64,000 nt of DNA from Hofstenia miamia (lineage: Eukaryota; Xenacoelomorpha; Acoela): assembly GCA_004352715.1 (NCBI GenBank), contig SCFE01000048.1:1410670-1474669 (forward strand). The letters run 5' to 3'. A model generated the notes under the pieces. That model was not told where the DNA came from. It did no database searches and saw only the letters and a list, made by a program, of their open reading frames with translations. A program made the translations under genes and the position numbers. Every line of letters starts with the position of its first letter. Positions within the stretch are counted from its first letter, which is position 1. Shown here one piece after another: positions 32,039-42,682 of the stretch.

Positions 32039-32687
32039 TTAACCTTAAACAGCCTGGGCATTTTTAAAAATTTTCATGATCCTATAAGAATTTTTTACAT
32101 GCTTATAGCTCAAAAACTCTTAATGGTGTGCTCAATCTGAAAGCATCACATGATAGAAGAGAGTCTCCTCTTTCTTTTTCGCTCTAAATCCGCGCGCTGG
32201 CCTTGTCCCATTGAGGCTGGGCGACCTCTGACTTTGCTATATTTAATCTGAAAGCACCATATGATAGAAGAGAGTCTCCTCTTTCTTTTTCTTAAATAAG
32301 CCTTCGGCCCAGTGACCTCTGACCTTGCGCACGGCACGCCTCAATGGGGTTGGAATATCTTTGCACATATTAAGAAGCAGTCAAAGTTCTTTGTTGCCTC
32401 CAGGGGCTCAAAACCTTCTAAATACATTAGCACTAGGTATGGAGAGAATTTAAATCTTTTTTAAAAATGCGAAAATTTCTAAGAAAACTTGTTAATCTAT
32501 TCAACAATCTCTGCCACAGCAATAAGCTTTAATAGAAATTTTCAGCGTTGCATTAATGTATGTTCTCCAATAGGCCCACCCATGCCCCAGAGATTTTAAA
32601 ATTTAGAAATAGGCTTGGAAAAAATTCTTTGTAAATGTGGAAAAACGGTTTGTCCTTTGAAACGGACGCTAGGCTGTTTAAGGTTAA
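32039..32687. mobile_element. piggyBac-like non-autonomous element, copy 1
   Basis: The element is 32043-32683 (641 bp) with perfect terminal inverted repeats CCTTAAACAGCCT / AGGCTGTTTAAGG, flanked on both sides by TTAA (32039-32042 and 32684-32687). TTAA target duplication with CC-starting ends is the mark of piggyBac transposition. There is no transposase. The interior shares long blocks with copy 2 (36009-36762). It also has an internal 47-bp direct repeat (32135-32181 and 32247-32293), absent from copy 2, so about 110 bp was duplicated inside this copy. Confidence 0.8.
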
Positions 32688-33299
32688 TTTGATGTTAAAG
32701 TAGAAAAGCAAAATATAATAGCCCTTACAACCATGTCCCGAAGATTTAAGTGAATGATAGAAATTGCATCTTGAAAATCATAAATGTTCAATTGCTTTCT
32801 CTGAAGCTTCTTTAGGTTATAGAGTAAACCTCCTTAAGATTTCTTACATCAAAATTCATTAATATTAAATTTTTTCTTTGCTTGCATTGAAAAATGGGCA
32901 TTAGGACAAGGCTATTGTACATCCGCCCATTACAGATACACAAACTGTCTTTTCGTTTTTCAACAAGGTCGCTTGGTAACCGTGGTCATGAGTCATCACC
33001 CGTTTGCATCAGTGTCTCATACAGGAAACGTAATTATCGGCACGCCCCGATTTGGACTGTTTTGGCCAATTGGCGCCGATTTGAGCTATTAAGCCGATAA
33101 CTGCCGATAAGGGGTGCATTGCGCTGAGCATCAAACACTCTCACATACGCTTTTGTGTGTATACATTGTTGTCGTTGTATGAGACTCTCATGACGCGCCA
33201 ATTTTCTTACAACATGCTTCAACATATATTTTGAATTTTAAGAGTCTCTTAATTTGAATCCTATTTTATTTAGATAAAAAGATCTCAATATCTCAATGC
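32688..33299. other. non-coding stretch with ATCGGC-type repeats
   Basis: No gene supported. At 33038-33112 the motifs TTATCGGCA, CCGATTT, GCCGATTT, GCCGATAA and TGCCGATAAG occur in both orientations. This suggests the end of a decayed transposon, but paired ends could not be defined. Confidence 0.35.
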
Positions 33300-33416
33300 G
33301 TACGCAGAATCGCAAGTTATTATCTCAAAGTCTTCAATGGCGTGCTCTAAATCAATGGAGACCATTGAAAACGCATCATGATTCCTGCATGAGCCTTTTC
33401 ACAAACTTTTTTTTCC
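33300..33416 (-). repeat. dispersed repeat copy B (matches 7858-7960)
   Basis: On the minus strand the stretch AAGTTTGTGAAAAGGCTC, GGAATCATGATGCG, TTCAATGGTCTCCATTGATT and AGAGCACGCCATTGAAG matches 7858-7960. Similarity ends at both sides, giving a shared core of about 90 bp. This copy has stops in the frame that is open in copy A. Confidence 0.5.
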
Positions 33417-33589
33417 CTTTTGTACATTATTTCGTAATTTCATTGTTTTCAATTTTAGATTATTTTGTAATTTAAATGATAAATATATTTTTACGCTATA
33501 TAATATATAATAATGAATATCGATATCTATATTATTATGGATGTATATTGGCTTTGAGTGGTATTTAATGTTCAATATATATACACACT

Positions 33590-33840
33590 CATATTTGCGC
33601 TGTGTACATTTTAAGAAGCCGCTAACTTGCGCTTTGTACAATTCCCACACACACTTTCGCTTTGTACACTTTATGAACTTCAAATAAAATTTCTCGAAAA
33701 CTGCACTTTTTTAACTTTTAAATTATGGCAATGTAGTTATAATTAGTATTATGATATATAATGATTTTCTGACCAGAAGAACAAATTTGGAAAAAAAAAG
33801 TGTGCACAAAATACACGTTTACTTGCGCTTTGTACAAACA
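33590..33840 (+). repeat. four copies of a TTGCGCTTTGTAC motif
   Basis: TTTGCGCTGTGTACA (about 33594), CTTGCGCTTTGTACAA (33627), CTTTCGCTTTGTACAC (33655) and CTTGCGCTTTGTACAAA (33822) are in the same orientation within 250 bp. The spacing is about 30, 30 and 165 bp, so this is a degenerate short tandem repeat interrupted by unique sequence. Function unknown. Confidence 0.55.
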
Positions 33841-34940
33841 CATTCTTATCAAAACATTTATTTCAACAATTATGCTAGAAAATGTAACTCAACAAACACG
33901 AGAAGGTTTGATTTACTTTAGAATGAATTTTTAAATCAGGTTTTTCATTTACTAGTACATCTCAGTTAGGGTTAGCACGTTTCTACTTACTACTAAATAT
34001 ACTTGCTAATAAGTTACTAATAACTTAATGTGAGCTTACTGTGGAAGATTCCTGGGGAGTAGTATTGATATCTTTTTTCAATTGACTGGTAAGGTCCAAT
34101 ATCAGAGTTACTGCGTAGTGGAGGCCAATCATACAACATTATTTTGCGTCTTTGCTTTTGCATGCGTTAATGCAATCATACAAACATGTACTTGATGGAC
34201 GAATCTCCCAATAATTATGGGTAATGCAGGACATCAGAGTATTTTAGCATGTTACTAGTAAGTTACCGCCACCCCTTTTGGGTCAGCTGCGAACACTTAA
34301 TTGAAATGTTCTTTCCCCAAATTGAAAATATTTCGCTTTAATTCAATGTCAACAATCGATTTACTGCTAAAAACAGACGATTGCATTTTGTGTAAATGTA
34401 TTTTTGTTCAAAAATTTTTTCTTTGCATTTTTTTCTATAAAAACGGGTGTCAGACTTTCCCCCTCCGTTTTAAAAATCCAAAACATTCCGCTGGCAGAAA
34501 CAACTGTTTCTTGCTGTGTCTTCTAAATGAGCAGTCTGTATCAAATGTAATTTACATATATTATGAGTATTATGTGCCATAACTACTAAATCGATGCGAT
34601 TTACTATATTTGCGCGCCTATAAATAGTGGTTAATTTGACTGGTGTGCAAATAGTAATTACAGCATAACAGTTAAAAATTACGTGCGGAAAATATTGAAG
34701 GTCACATTTGTTCAAAATTGAGCTTTTGAACATCTAATCATTTCCACACTTGAATCTCACTACCTAAAGAGCATTAAAAACTGCGAGCTTTTGAGAACCA
34801 CATTAAAATTTTCCTTAAGCAAACTTATATTTCTGGTAAAGCATGACTAGGTTACAAATTCTGCAAAATTGATTATACAATATCTCGTTCTTGAAATCAT
34901 TATAGTAAATTATCCTTAGGCTGGTAAACTTATTGTATAT
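33841..34940. other. non-coding stretch
   Basis: No gene or mobile-element end that I can support; open frames at 34301-34582 (+) and 34733-34470 (-) overlap each other and lack domains. Confidence 0.45.
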
Positions 34941-34944
34941 ATTG

Positions 34945-35060
34945 TTTTATTCTATTGTATGCGTTCGCATAATCGTATATTTGATGACGCTATTCAGGTT
35001 AATTAACAGTTTCTAATTGTTAATATTTATCTGAATAAAATCTATCTTATCTTATTTAGG
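34945..35060 (+). repeat. possible LINE 3' tail
   Basis: The stretch ends ATCTGAATAAAATC then TATCTTATCTTATTTAGG. A short A/T-rich 3' untranslated end closing in a CTTAT simple repeat is how CR1/L2-type LINE copies terminate. No reverse transcriptase is found just upstream, so this would be a 5'-truncated copy. Low certainty. Confidence 0.3.
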
Positions 35061-36000
35061 TGAGTGAGTATTTTTTTAAGATTACAAAATAATTTTTAAA
35101 AATGTGTACAATGTGCTAGTTTGCATGTAATTTTTTTTTAAATATAATTTTCTATAATTTTTTACTTAAAAATATGTGAATTTAACAATGTTTTAGAAAA
35201 CATTTTTTCAGTTATGTGAACTTATTCTTAATTGACGTGTTAATATAAAGACTTTTGTCTAAAATTTGGCTACGTTGCCTTGAGATCATAAAAATATTTG
35301 TTGTTTACTTAGCACTATACATTTATTTTTACGATTGAAATAGAAAAGTTATGTATTTTGCTAGATAAATGCACTAACAGGGTTAAATTAATTTTTTTGA
35401 CGTCACACCCTATTAAGTTTACACATACATACTATCGCACTACATTTTGATGACTAATGATTAATTTCCCATGCATTTCGATTGTTTACAGGGCCAATGT
35501 ACAATGTTTAACACGTTTTCGAAAAAGTATACACTACATGCAAAAGACATTTCGTTTTCAAAGTACGCTATTTCATTGTAAAAAATTCCATGTTTAATTC
35601 ATTTTAACCAAACGGAAAAATATTTGTTATACTTAAACATTACAGGCGTAATACATAATAAAAACAACCTAAATTTTCGGAAAAAAGTAAACTGGGTTAT
35701 GTATAAAAGCGATTTAGCATTACAGATGTATGAAATATAGACTTACACGTTAAAATCAAAACATGGTTTATACATAAAGACCTAATTTTGTTTCCTAATA
35801 ATTATACATGCAATGTTATTAACATAATTTATACACACACACACACACACATGCGTTTCTTTTTTCTACACAGAAATAGTGTTAGCAGATGCTTAAAAGT
35901 TCGGATTAATTGCCTTTTTTATTTTAGAATTCACGATTTTTCGTGTAACCTACGTTCTGTTTTTAACAAATTTCTGTTTTAGATAAATAAAGCCAAAGCA
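35061..36000. other. non-coding stretch with CA microsatellite
   Basis: AT-rich DNA with a (CA)n run at about 35832-35850. Nothing else recognised. Confidence 0.5.
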
Positions 36001-36008
36001 TTTTTACC

Positions 36009-36766
36009 CCTTAAACAGCCTTCAGCCCGGGGACCTCTGGCTTTGCACACGGTACCCCATAATGGGTTTGGAATATGTTTGCACATATCAAGAAATAGTC
36101 AAAGTTCTTTGTTGCCTTCATAGGCTCAAAGCCTTATAAGTACATGAGCACTACCCATGAAGAGATTTTAAATCTTTTTCAAAAATTCGAAATTTTCAAA
36201 GAAAACTTGTTAATCTTTTCAACAGCTTCAGCTACAGTAAGCAGTCTAATAAAGATTTTCATTTTATTAAAGTATGTTTTCTAATCAGGCTTGTCAACGA
36301 GCCGGACTTCTAATTCAGCAGAGTATTGGATATACAACGAGTCCAAAATGAGCCTTTTTATGCAAAGCAAATTTATAGTGCTGCTGGTTAATTTGATTAT
36401 GCACATTTTTCTAATTTTTTCCTTCAATACGCCTTTCTTATAATCTTATTTTAGAAATGTTTATTAAATAATAGGAAGAACTATGCAAATAATTCTGATA
36501 GCGCAATATTTAAAAAAAATATCGAGGTGAAACCAGCCTTATTAAAAGATTTTATGTCGCAACCGAGCCGAGCTAAACTTACTTAAAATTTAAACGAGCC
36601 GAGCTGAGCGGAACTAAGAAATTTCGGCTCGTTGACAAGTCTGTCCCTAATGGATCTACCCATACCCCAAGATTTTCAAATTTGCTAATAGGGTTGGAGG
36701 AAATTCTTTGTAAATGTGGAAAAGCAGTTTGTCTTTTACAACGGACATTAATATGTTTAAGGTTAA
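36009..36766. mobile_element. piggyBac-like element, copy 2, interrupted by a nested MITE
   Basis: The left end CCTTAAACAGCC (36009-36020) and right end GTTTAAGG (36755-36762) followed by TTAA match copy 1; the left TTAA has been lost by mutation. Shared interior blocks include GACCTCTG, TTTGCACATAT, GTCAAAGTTCTTTGTTGCCT, GAAAACTTGTTAATCT, ATTCTTTGTAAATGTGGAAA and a CAACGGAC-like block near the end. The copy is split at 36286 by a 358-bp insertion that copy 1 lacks. Confidence 0.75.
36278..36651. mobile_element. hAT-like MITE nested in piggyBac-like copy 2
   Basis: The element is 36286-36643 (358 bp). The left end CAGGCTTGTCAACGAGCCG and right end CGGCTCGTTGACAAGTCTG are inverted copies with one mismatch in 19. 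The flanks TTTCTAAT (36278-36285) and TCCCTAAT (36644-36651) agree at 6 of 8 positions, and the empty site in copy 1 reads TCTCCAAT followed by the continuing host element. An 8-bp duplication and CAGG ends fit the hAT superfamily. Subterminal CGAGCCGAGC repeats are present. No coding capacity. Confidence 0.75.
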
Positions 36767-36828
36767 TAGCTCTCTAGCATTTAGATTTGAGATGCTAAAA
36801 CATTTGATATATATAGAAATCTTTAAGA

Positions 36829-36862
36829 AGTAGAAGAAGAAGAGGAAGAAGAAGAAAAAGAA
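36829..36862 (+). repeat. GAA/GGA purine-rich simple repeat
   Basis: A run of GAAGAAGAGGAAGAAGAAGA-type sequence; it creates a poly-Phe open frame on the other strand that is not a gene. Confidence 0.85.
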
Positions 36863-36889
36863 ATATCTATCTACAGAAATTGTTTGAAC

Positions 36890-39330
36890 AATAAATACTA
36901 TTGATAACAATTCTGAAAGCGTCAAGAAAAGAAATAAAAACAAAATAAAATAAAACAAAACAAGAAATATTTACAAATAAGAATGATAATTAACTTGGGC
37001 TATGGCGATGTTAGTTTCTATTAATAGAGTAATCAGGATTATAAAATTTATAACCTCGCCATTTCAGTCTTTTTATATTAAAGGTGCAAAAGTATTTTTT
37101 GATATCAATCTTAGTTTTTTAAAGTGTATATTTGTTTTATGCATTTTGGTAATTCCTTCCATATATTTATAGCTGTGTTTAGAAAAGAGTTTTTCCTTAT
37201 TCGCTTCTCTTATATAATTGGTTCAATTAAATGCGTTCTTTTGTTTCGTTTATTAATTATTTTTTCGGAAAGAAAGTCATTTTTTTTAATATGGGAAAGT
37301 ATTATTAATTATTTTGAAGAATGTCTTTAGGACATTTATATAGATATAGCATTGTGGATGTAGAAATAAGTTTGAGATTTTTCTGTATTCATTACTCTTA
37401 TTAAAGCTATGATTATTATATGCTACTTTGATAGCCCAATTTAGCTGTACCTGAAATTTTCTCAAGAATTTTTTGTTTATATCTGTGTAGAGTATATTCG
37501 CAAAGTTGAAATGACTTAATACTAGAGTATGAATTAATTGAATTTTTGATCTATTTGGAAGTTTTTGAGAGATTAAGTTCATTGCTTTAATCGACACGGC
37601 AATTTTTCTAGTAATACGATTTAGTTGCTTTTCGAAATTTAAATGTGAATACCAAATAATTCTAAGGTCTTTAAAGGACTCAACTTGCTTTATATGAATG
37701 TCGTTAAAATTAAGTTTATGTTGTGAGGTATCAATAGATGCAGAATTTTCTTAACAATGCAGAATAGAGTTTTCAAAGGATTCATTCTTAGCCTTAAGGA
37801 AGCAAAATATTTAGTGATAGAAGTACAATGTTTTTCGAGAGTTTGAATGGCTTTTTCGGGAGTATTATTAGAATTAAATAATATGGTATCATCGGCATAT
37901 TGTATAATGTCACATGTTGTTAAGCCGGACAAATCGTTTATATAAATATTAAATAGTAAGGGACCTGTTACCTGTGGGACTCCATTTTTAGTATAAGCCC
38001 AATCTGAAAGAGATTCATTAAGCTTTACTCGTTGCATACGATTATACAAGTAACTAGAAATGAGACCCATACTGTCATTAGAACAACCTAGAAATTTAAC
38101 TTTTTGTAATATGCTATGGTCAATCGAATCGAAAGCTTTCGAAAGCTCGAAGCAATCTACTGTTGAGTATTCATTATAATCTATCGTTTTTCTTCATTTT
38201 TCACTAGCTTGTACTAAAGTGTCGCTGTTAGAAATACCTTTACGAAAACCATGTTGTGTCTGGGAGTAAAGATCATGTTTTGAAAAATGCACATTGATTT
38301 GATTAAAAGAATTCGTTCAAATACTTTGCTGAGTGGGGAGGTGATTGAAATGGACCTATAATTTAAGCAACTTCAGGACTGTATTTTTTAAATAGTTGCG
38401 TTATATTTCCCAATTTTAATTCGTCTGGAAAAAATGAATGTCTTATACAGGGATTTAAGATGTAACATATTGGTTCAGCTATTAAATCGGCTATGAATTT
38501 TAGAAACCAAGTTGATATTAAAGAATTAATTTTGCAACGATGTATCGACTTTATGATTTCATACTTAGTTGTAAAACGAAAGGAGAAAGAGAGTGGAGTT
38601 GATTTAGTTTTATTGAGACAAAAAATACATTCTTACCGGTTGTAGTTTCCTAAATTCAGAAAAGCTTCATTGCAGATTTCTTTTTTATTCGCAATGGATT
38701 TATCTTTATAGCATTTTTTTCAATTTTTTCCGTTTTAATATTTTTCCTTTTTTATTCAATAAATTGTTAATAAATTCCCATTTATTTTTTTGGGGTGAAA
38801 GAGTTTGACACTCTGAACGTGAATAATTATTACTTGGTTTCCTAATAGCAACATTGCATAAATGTCATGTAGATTTATAGGCATTATGGTTTTCCTTTGT
38901 TTGAAAATTGATGTAATTTTTCCACTTTTCTTTCTTTTGTTCTATTGAATCAATGCATTTGGAATCAATCCATGGTTTTGAAACATTTGGAGTCTTCTTT
39001 GAATATTCGAATAAAAGAATATATTTTTCTGGGCAACACATCCAAATTAAAAGTAAAGGTTTTTTAAAGTTTGATAGCATTTCATTGGGTGTTAATGATG
39101 AATATATGGAAATCCAGTTTTCGCTTTTTAAATGCTGACGAGTTTTTTTGACACTTTCTGTTGACTTTTCTCGTATTTTGTTCCAGGTTTTTGTAGGTTT
39201 ACCTACAACCGTCAAATGGTGCAAAAATTGAACAATTGTAACATACGTTACATAACAAACGTTGCTAATAATTCGAATATTTTTATCTGATATTGTGGGT
39301 CTATATTGAAAAGTGTGCATTTCTTATACC
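36890..39330 (-). pseudogene. LINE reverse-transcriptase fragment (ORF2, 5'-truncated)
   Basis: Read on the minus strand. 39320-38865 is a linker with KPWIDSKCIDSIEQKKEKW, the segment between endonuclease and RT. RT remnants follow: YRSISITSPLSKVFERIL (about 38350), a partial Q-x-G-F region, then GLISSYLYNRMQRVKLNE, NGVPQVTGPLLFNIYINDLS and IIQYADDTILF (38070-37690). Y-A-D-D is the RT catalytic core. The thumb/C-terminal part LVLSHFNFANILY is at 37597-37286. A T/G-rich tail near 36900-36960 (TTGTTTTGTTTTATTTTATT) may be the 3' end. RT copies LINE RNA at the target site. Multiple stops and frameshifts; V-T-G replaces the usual Q-G-S. Confidence 0.85.
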
Positions 39331-40110
39331 GTCTTCTAACAGTATATCTATCATAGTAAATGTTATAATGCTTTCCATGGCTTCAAAAAATAAGTGTTTG
39401 TTCTCCGGATTGTCGAACTTTTTTGATAATGGTGCAATAACGAGCTTGCTAGGATGTCTTTTGAAGAGGGTATTAAGCAATGTTTTGTGGTATAATTAGT
39501 AGGTGGGGAACTGGGGGAACGTTCCCCCCCTCATGAAATTTTTGCCTATAGCAATCATAGTACATATATATTAAGTATTGGTTCTACTCTATGTCTGCAG
39601 GAGTAGGCAATATTTAATTGATATTCCAATTATTGCAATAATTGGAAATCGATTAATCTATTGAATACCCTAAAAAAATTCGATTAATGTTTTGCATTAG
39701 AAAAACTGGCGAAAATTTCCAATTTTCTTTAAGATTCCCTAAAAACGTTCTCAATTACAGTTGATAATCTTACTGAAACATATAATAAAGACCTGATTCC
39801 AGAAGCATTCTTGTTCTTTCTAGTAAATTTATACAGTATTCTCTGTTGAATGTACTGTCCTAAAATATATTTTGCTTCCATAATCGAATTCGGTGGTTTT
39901 GTATATTGAAGACTTAAAATTAACCTTATTTTGCAACATTGTGATCTCCTATACAACACCTCATGTTGTGATGTCAAACCTCCCCAACTGCACCACGGAT
40001 CACATAAGTGTGTTTGCCAGCCCTTAAAAATTGTTCTATAGGAAAAATAATTCCCTATTAGAAAATTTATATTTATATTTCTGTTATGACTTTTGGTTCT
40101 TTTTTACCAC
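39331..40110. other. non-coding stretch with perfect 16-bp palindrome
   Basis: GGGGGAACGTTCCCCC at 39513-39528 is a perfect palindrome in otherwise AT-rich DNA. No gene supported. A minus-strand open piece near 39450-39330 (KKFDNPENKHLFF) is unassigned. Confidence 0.4.
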
Positions 40111-40119
40111 TACACATTG

Positions 40120-40860
40120 TGTAAAAGCGCAAGACATCTATGAAGGCTGAACACTTGGAGGACCACCAAGCACCAGATATAGCGCATCAAAGTCTGGATG
40201 AAATTTTTTGAAGACTGGTCCGAAAATTTTTTTCTTAAGCATAAAAGTATTTTAAAGGATCTAAAAATGTTAATTAGAAATAATTTAGCATCTCATTTTC
40301 TACAAAGGTTGTTCTTTTAGTAAGAAAAATTATGTCCTGTTTTTTGCATTATTACCCAATTCAACCAATCTATTACAACCTTTAGATGTCAGTGCCGTCC
40401 ACCTCTTCAAACTAACATGGACGAGAATTTTGGACAACTTTCTCAAAGAAAGTCGCTTTAAGTTATCCATTCAAAAAACTATTTCCCCAGTTTTTTATCA
40501 AAATTGTATCAAGAAGTGCAGAAAAATGTAGAAGCCTATTTAGTCTCCGGATTTAGGTCAACAGGACTTTATCCTTCAAACAAAGAAGAGCTAAAACGTT
40601 TCCTGATACCGAATTTGAGCGAAGATTGTCCGGTGAAGAAATCATCAGAACGTTTGACAGCAAGCTTATTGAACTTCTGAAAGGCAACAGAGGATCATCT
40701 AATGGTGAAGCAGGTGTATAGCAGGAGCTTCAACGAGTTGTGGTAATTTTAGCAATGATGACGAATGGGAAAATGACATGGTGTCGTTTTTATCCTACAG
40801 AGGCCCTGACTGGGTGTGCTGCACGAACTGTAAGAAATGGTATTGCGGAAAACGTAAGTG
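40120..40860 (+). pseudogene. pogo/jerky-like DDE_1 transposase, C-terminal remnant
   Basis: On the + strand, frames rejoin as GGPPSTRYSASKSG (about 40155; the family has G-x-P-P-G-x-x-x-x-x-x-x-S-G-W), then NSTNLLQPLDVSAVHLFKLT (about 40355-40415). The latter is the classic L-P-x-x-S-T-H-x-x-Q-P-L-D-V block with the third catalytic Asp in PLD. YLVSGFRSTGLYPSNKEELK follows at about 40538, matching the A-F-x-x-x-G-I-x-P-F-x helix region. A C-terminal Cys-rich piece (WVCCTNCKKWYCGK) ends at 40858. DDE_1 transposases cut and paste pogo/Tigger-type elements. At least three frame breaks and stops. No terminal repeats found. Confidence 0.7.
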
Positions 40861-41318
40861 AGCCACAGAAAATTTGTACAATAGGTGTGACTTCAGATAG
40901 AAACTTTTTGCATGATCAAAAGTGATTAACAAATTGCAAGGTGTCGGTATATACATGCAGTACAGTAAATTAGAACTTGATGAATTCAAATAATAATAAA
41001 ACCATCTTTTTTACATTCATTTTTTATTAATTTATTTAGAGTCAGTTATTTGTTTCAGTAAAAAATGCATATAAAGCAAAAATAAAATATTTCTTGTACA
41101 ATCTTAATACTGATCAAAGTTACCCTATTTTTACCAATTTTCAAGTCATGACATTATATCTCATATAAAAAAGTAATTTATTGCTCGATTTTTTTCTTTT
41201 TTATATTTTTAAGATACATATAATGCGGTTCATAGCAGGAAAATTGTTGTACATCTAAAACTAAATTCGAGAAAATTATAAGAAATTAAAATCCTGATCA
41301 AATTTTTCCCATTTTACG

Positions 41319-41319
<1 letters not shown>

Positions 41320-41354
<35 letters not shown>
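41320..41354. repeat. TA microsatellite at transposon insertion site
   Basis: A (TA)n run that abuts the left end of the Tc1/mariner-like element, consistent with TA target preference. Confidence 0.9.
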
Positions 41355-41356
<2 letters not shown>

Positions 41357-42682
41357 TGTGTCAAAAGTAGCTTGACTTTCCAAATTACAATAACTTTTTA
41401 TTTATATGAAACCAAACAATAATATATGTAAATAAACAAACTCTAATAAGGGAAATTACAGATATATTAAAACAGATTTTCAATTAGTCCTCCATTCCGC
41501 TCAATAGTAAGTTCACATCTTGGTATCATATTCTGATGTAATTCATCAATGTTAAATGAATCAACTTCTTGTATGATCCTCCTTTTTAAATCACCCAGGT
41601 TGGTTGGAATGTATGAATTATATACCCGTGACTTTAGAGTATACCACAAATAAAAGTCAAGTGGACTCAGGTCAGTTGATCTAGGATGTCATGCATGACC
41701 AAAACCTCTGCCAAAAACACGCTCAGCTGGCAATTGAGTGCTGATGAAATGAAATCCCTGGCTTGTTTGGAATAGTGTGGCGGCGCACCATCATGCTGAA
41801 AAATAAGACTGCATTTTTCGTTTCTGTCTTAGTTATGGAAACATATGGTCATGGAGCATACTGGTGCAATTATCCTGATTTACTGTAACTGGAAAGAAAA
41901 ATGGTTTTAGCACATAATTTGCACATGAATGCCACATCCACACACATAATTTTTCAGGGTGCAAGCCTTCTGTTATTACTTGCCAAGGGTTTTCAGACAC
42001 CCATATGGTACAATTATGACAGTTGACCACTCCATCCATAGAAAAATAGGTCTTATCTGACCAAAGCACATTATTGAGCAAATTAGCATTAGCTAAAATC
42101 CATTGTGCAAATTTGAGACGATGGGGAAAGTCTGATTCAGTGATAGTTTGATGCAAGGCAATTTTGGATGACCGCATACCACATGCTTTAAGAATTCGAC
42201 AAACACTTTTCTTTGGAATTGTAGTAGCTGCAGCAATAGAAGAAGAACTTGCATGGCCATACACATGTTTTTTGCAGAGTTTTCAGTGCACTCATTACCA
42301 TTGGTTTCCAGTCTTCTTGGAGCAATGGTCTCCCTGATTTAGCAGGATTGTGCAGGGATTTTGTCTTTTCAAAATTTCTTATGTTAGTGACAGCTGTAAT
42401 AGAAAAAATGTCTTTGTGAAGGTGGTGTGCTGCTTTGTATGCAAGGAATGCTGCTGTTGCACTGTCTCCAGTTTTATAGTATAGTTTTAACATTTCCAGT
42501 CTAGTGTCTAAATCCATGTCTAAAGATAAAAAGTATTGGAAAAATATCCAAATGGTTATGCATAACATAATTCCCTTTATATAGTTATAAAATGACGAAA
42601 TATTTCATTATCTTTTCTGTGATTGGTTGAATTTTTTAGTAAATTTAAAAGTCAAGTTACTTTTGACACGACACACCCTGTA
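41351..42682 (-). mobile_element. Tc1/mariner-superfamily element with DUF4817-type transposase
   Basis: A nearly complete element of about 1.33 kb. The left end is GGTGTGTCAAAAGTAGCTTG (41355) and the right end, on the minus strand, CAGGGTGTGTCGTGTCAAAA then GTAACTTGAC (42680). The ends match except that the right carries an extra GTGTC and the left has lost its CAG. Inserted in TA repeats, with a right flank of TA. The transposase is coded on the minus strand between the ends. Confidence 0.85.
41467..42540 (-). pseudogene. decayed Tc1/mariner-like transposase (DUF4817 + DDE_3-type)
   Basis: From the minus strand: an N-terminal helix-turn-helix (DUF4817-like) begins MDLDTRLEMLKLYYKTGDSA, with SGRPLLQEDW linker, in the frame 42568-42188. 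After a frameshift comes VYGHASSSSIAAATTIPKKS (second HTH) and NVLWSDKTYFSMDGVVNCHN with the first catalytic Asp (42264-41833). QHDGAPPHYSKQARDF carries the second Asp near 41790-41745, and DLSPLDFYLW the third near 41665, followed by a C-terminal tail ending at 41467. All three Asp are still readable, but at least two frameshifts and a stop separate the blocks, so no intact protein is made. The family is common in arthropods. Confidence 0.85.

Noticed and set aside
36656-36958. 100-codon minus-strand frame rich in Phe
   Set aside because: Produced by a GAA/GGA simple repeat on the + strand; overlaps LINE tail and MITE sequence.
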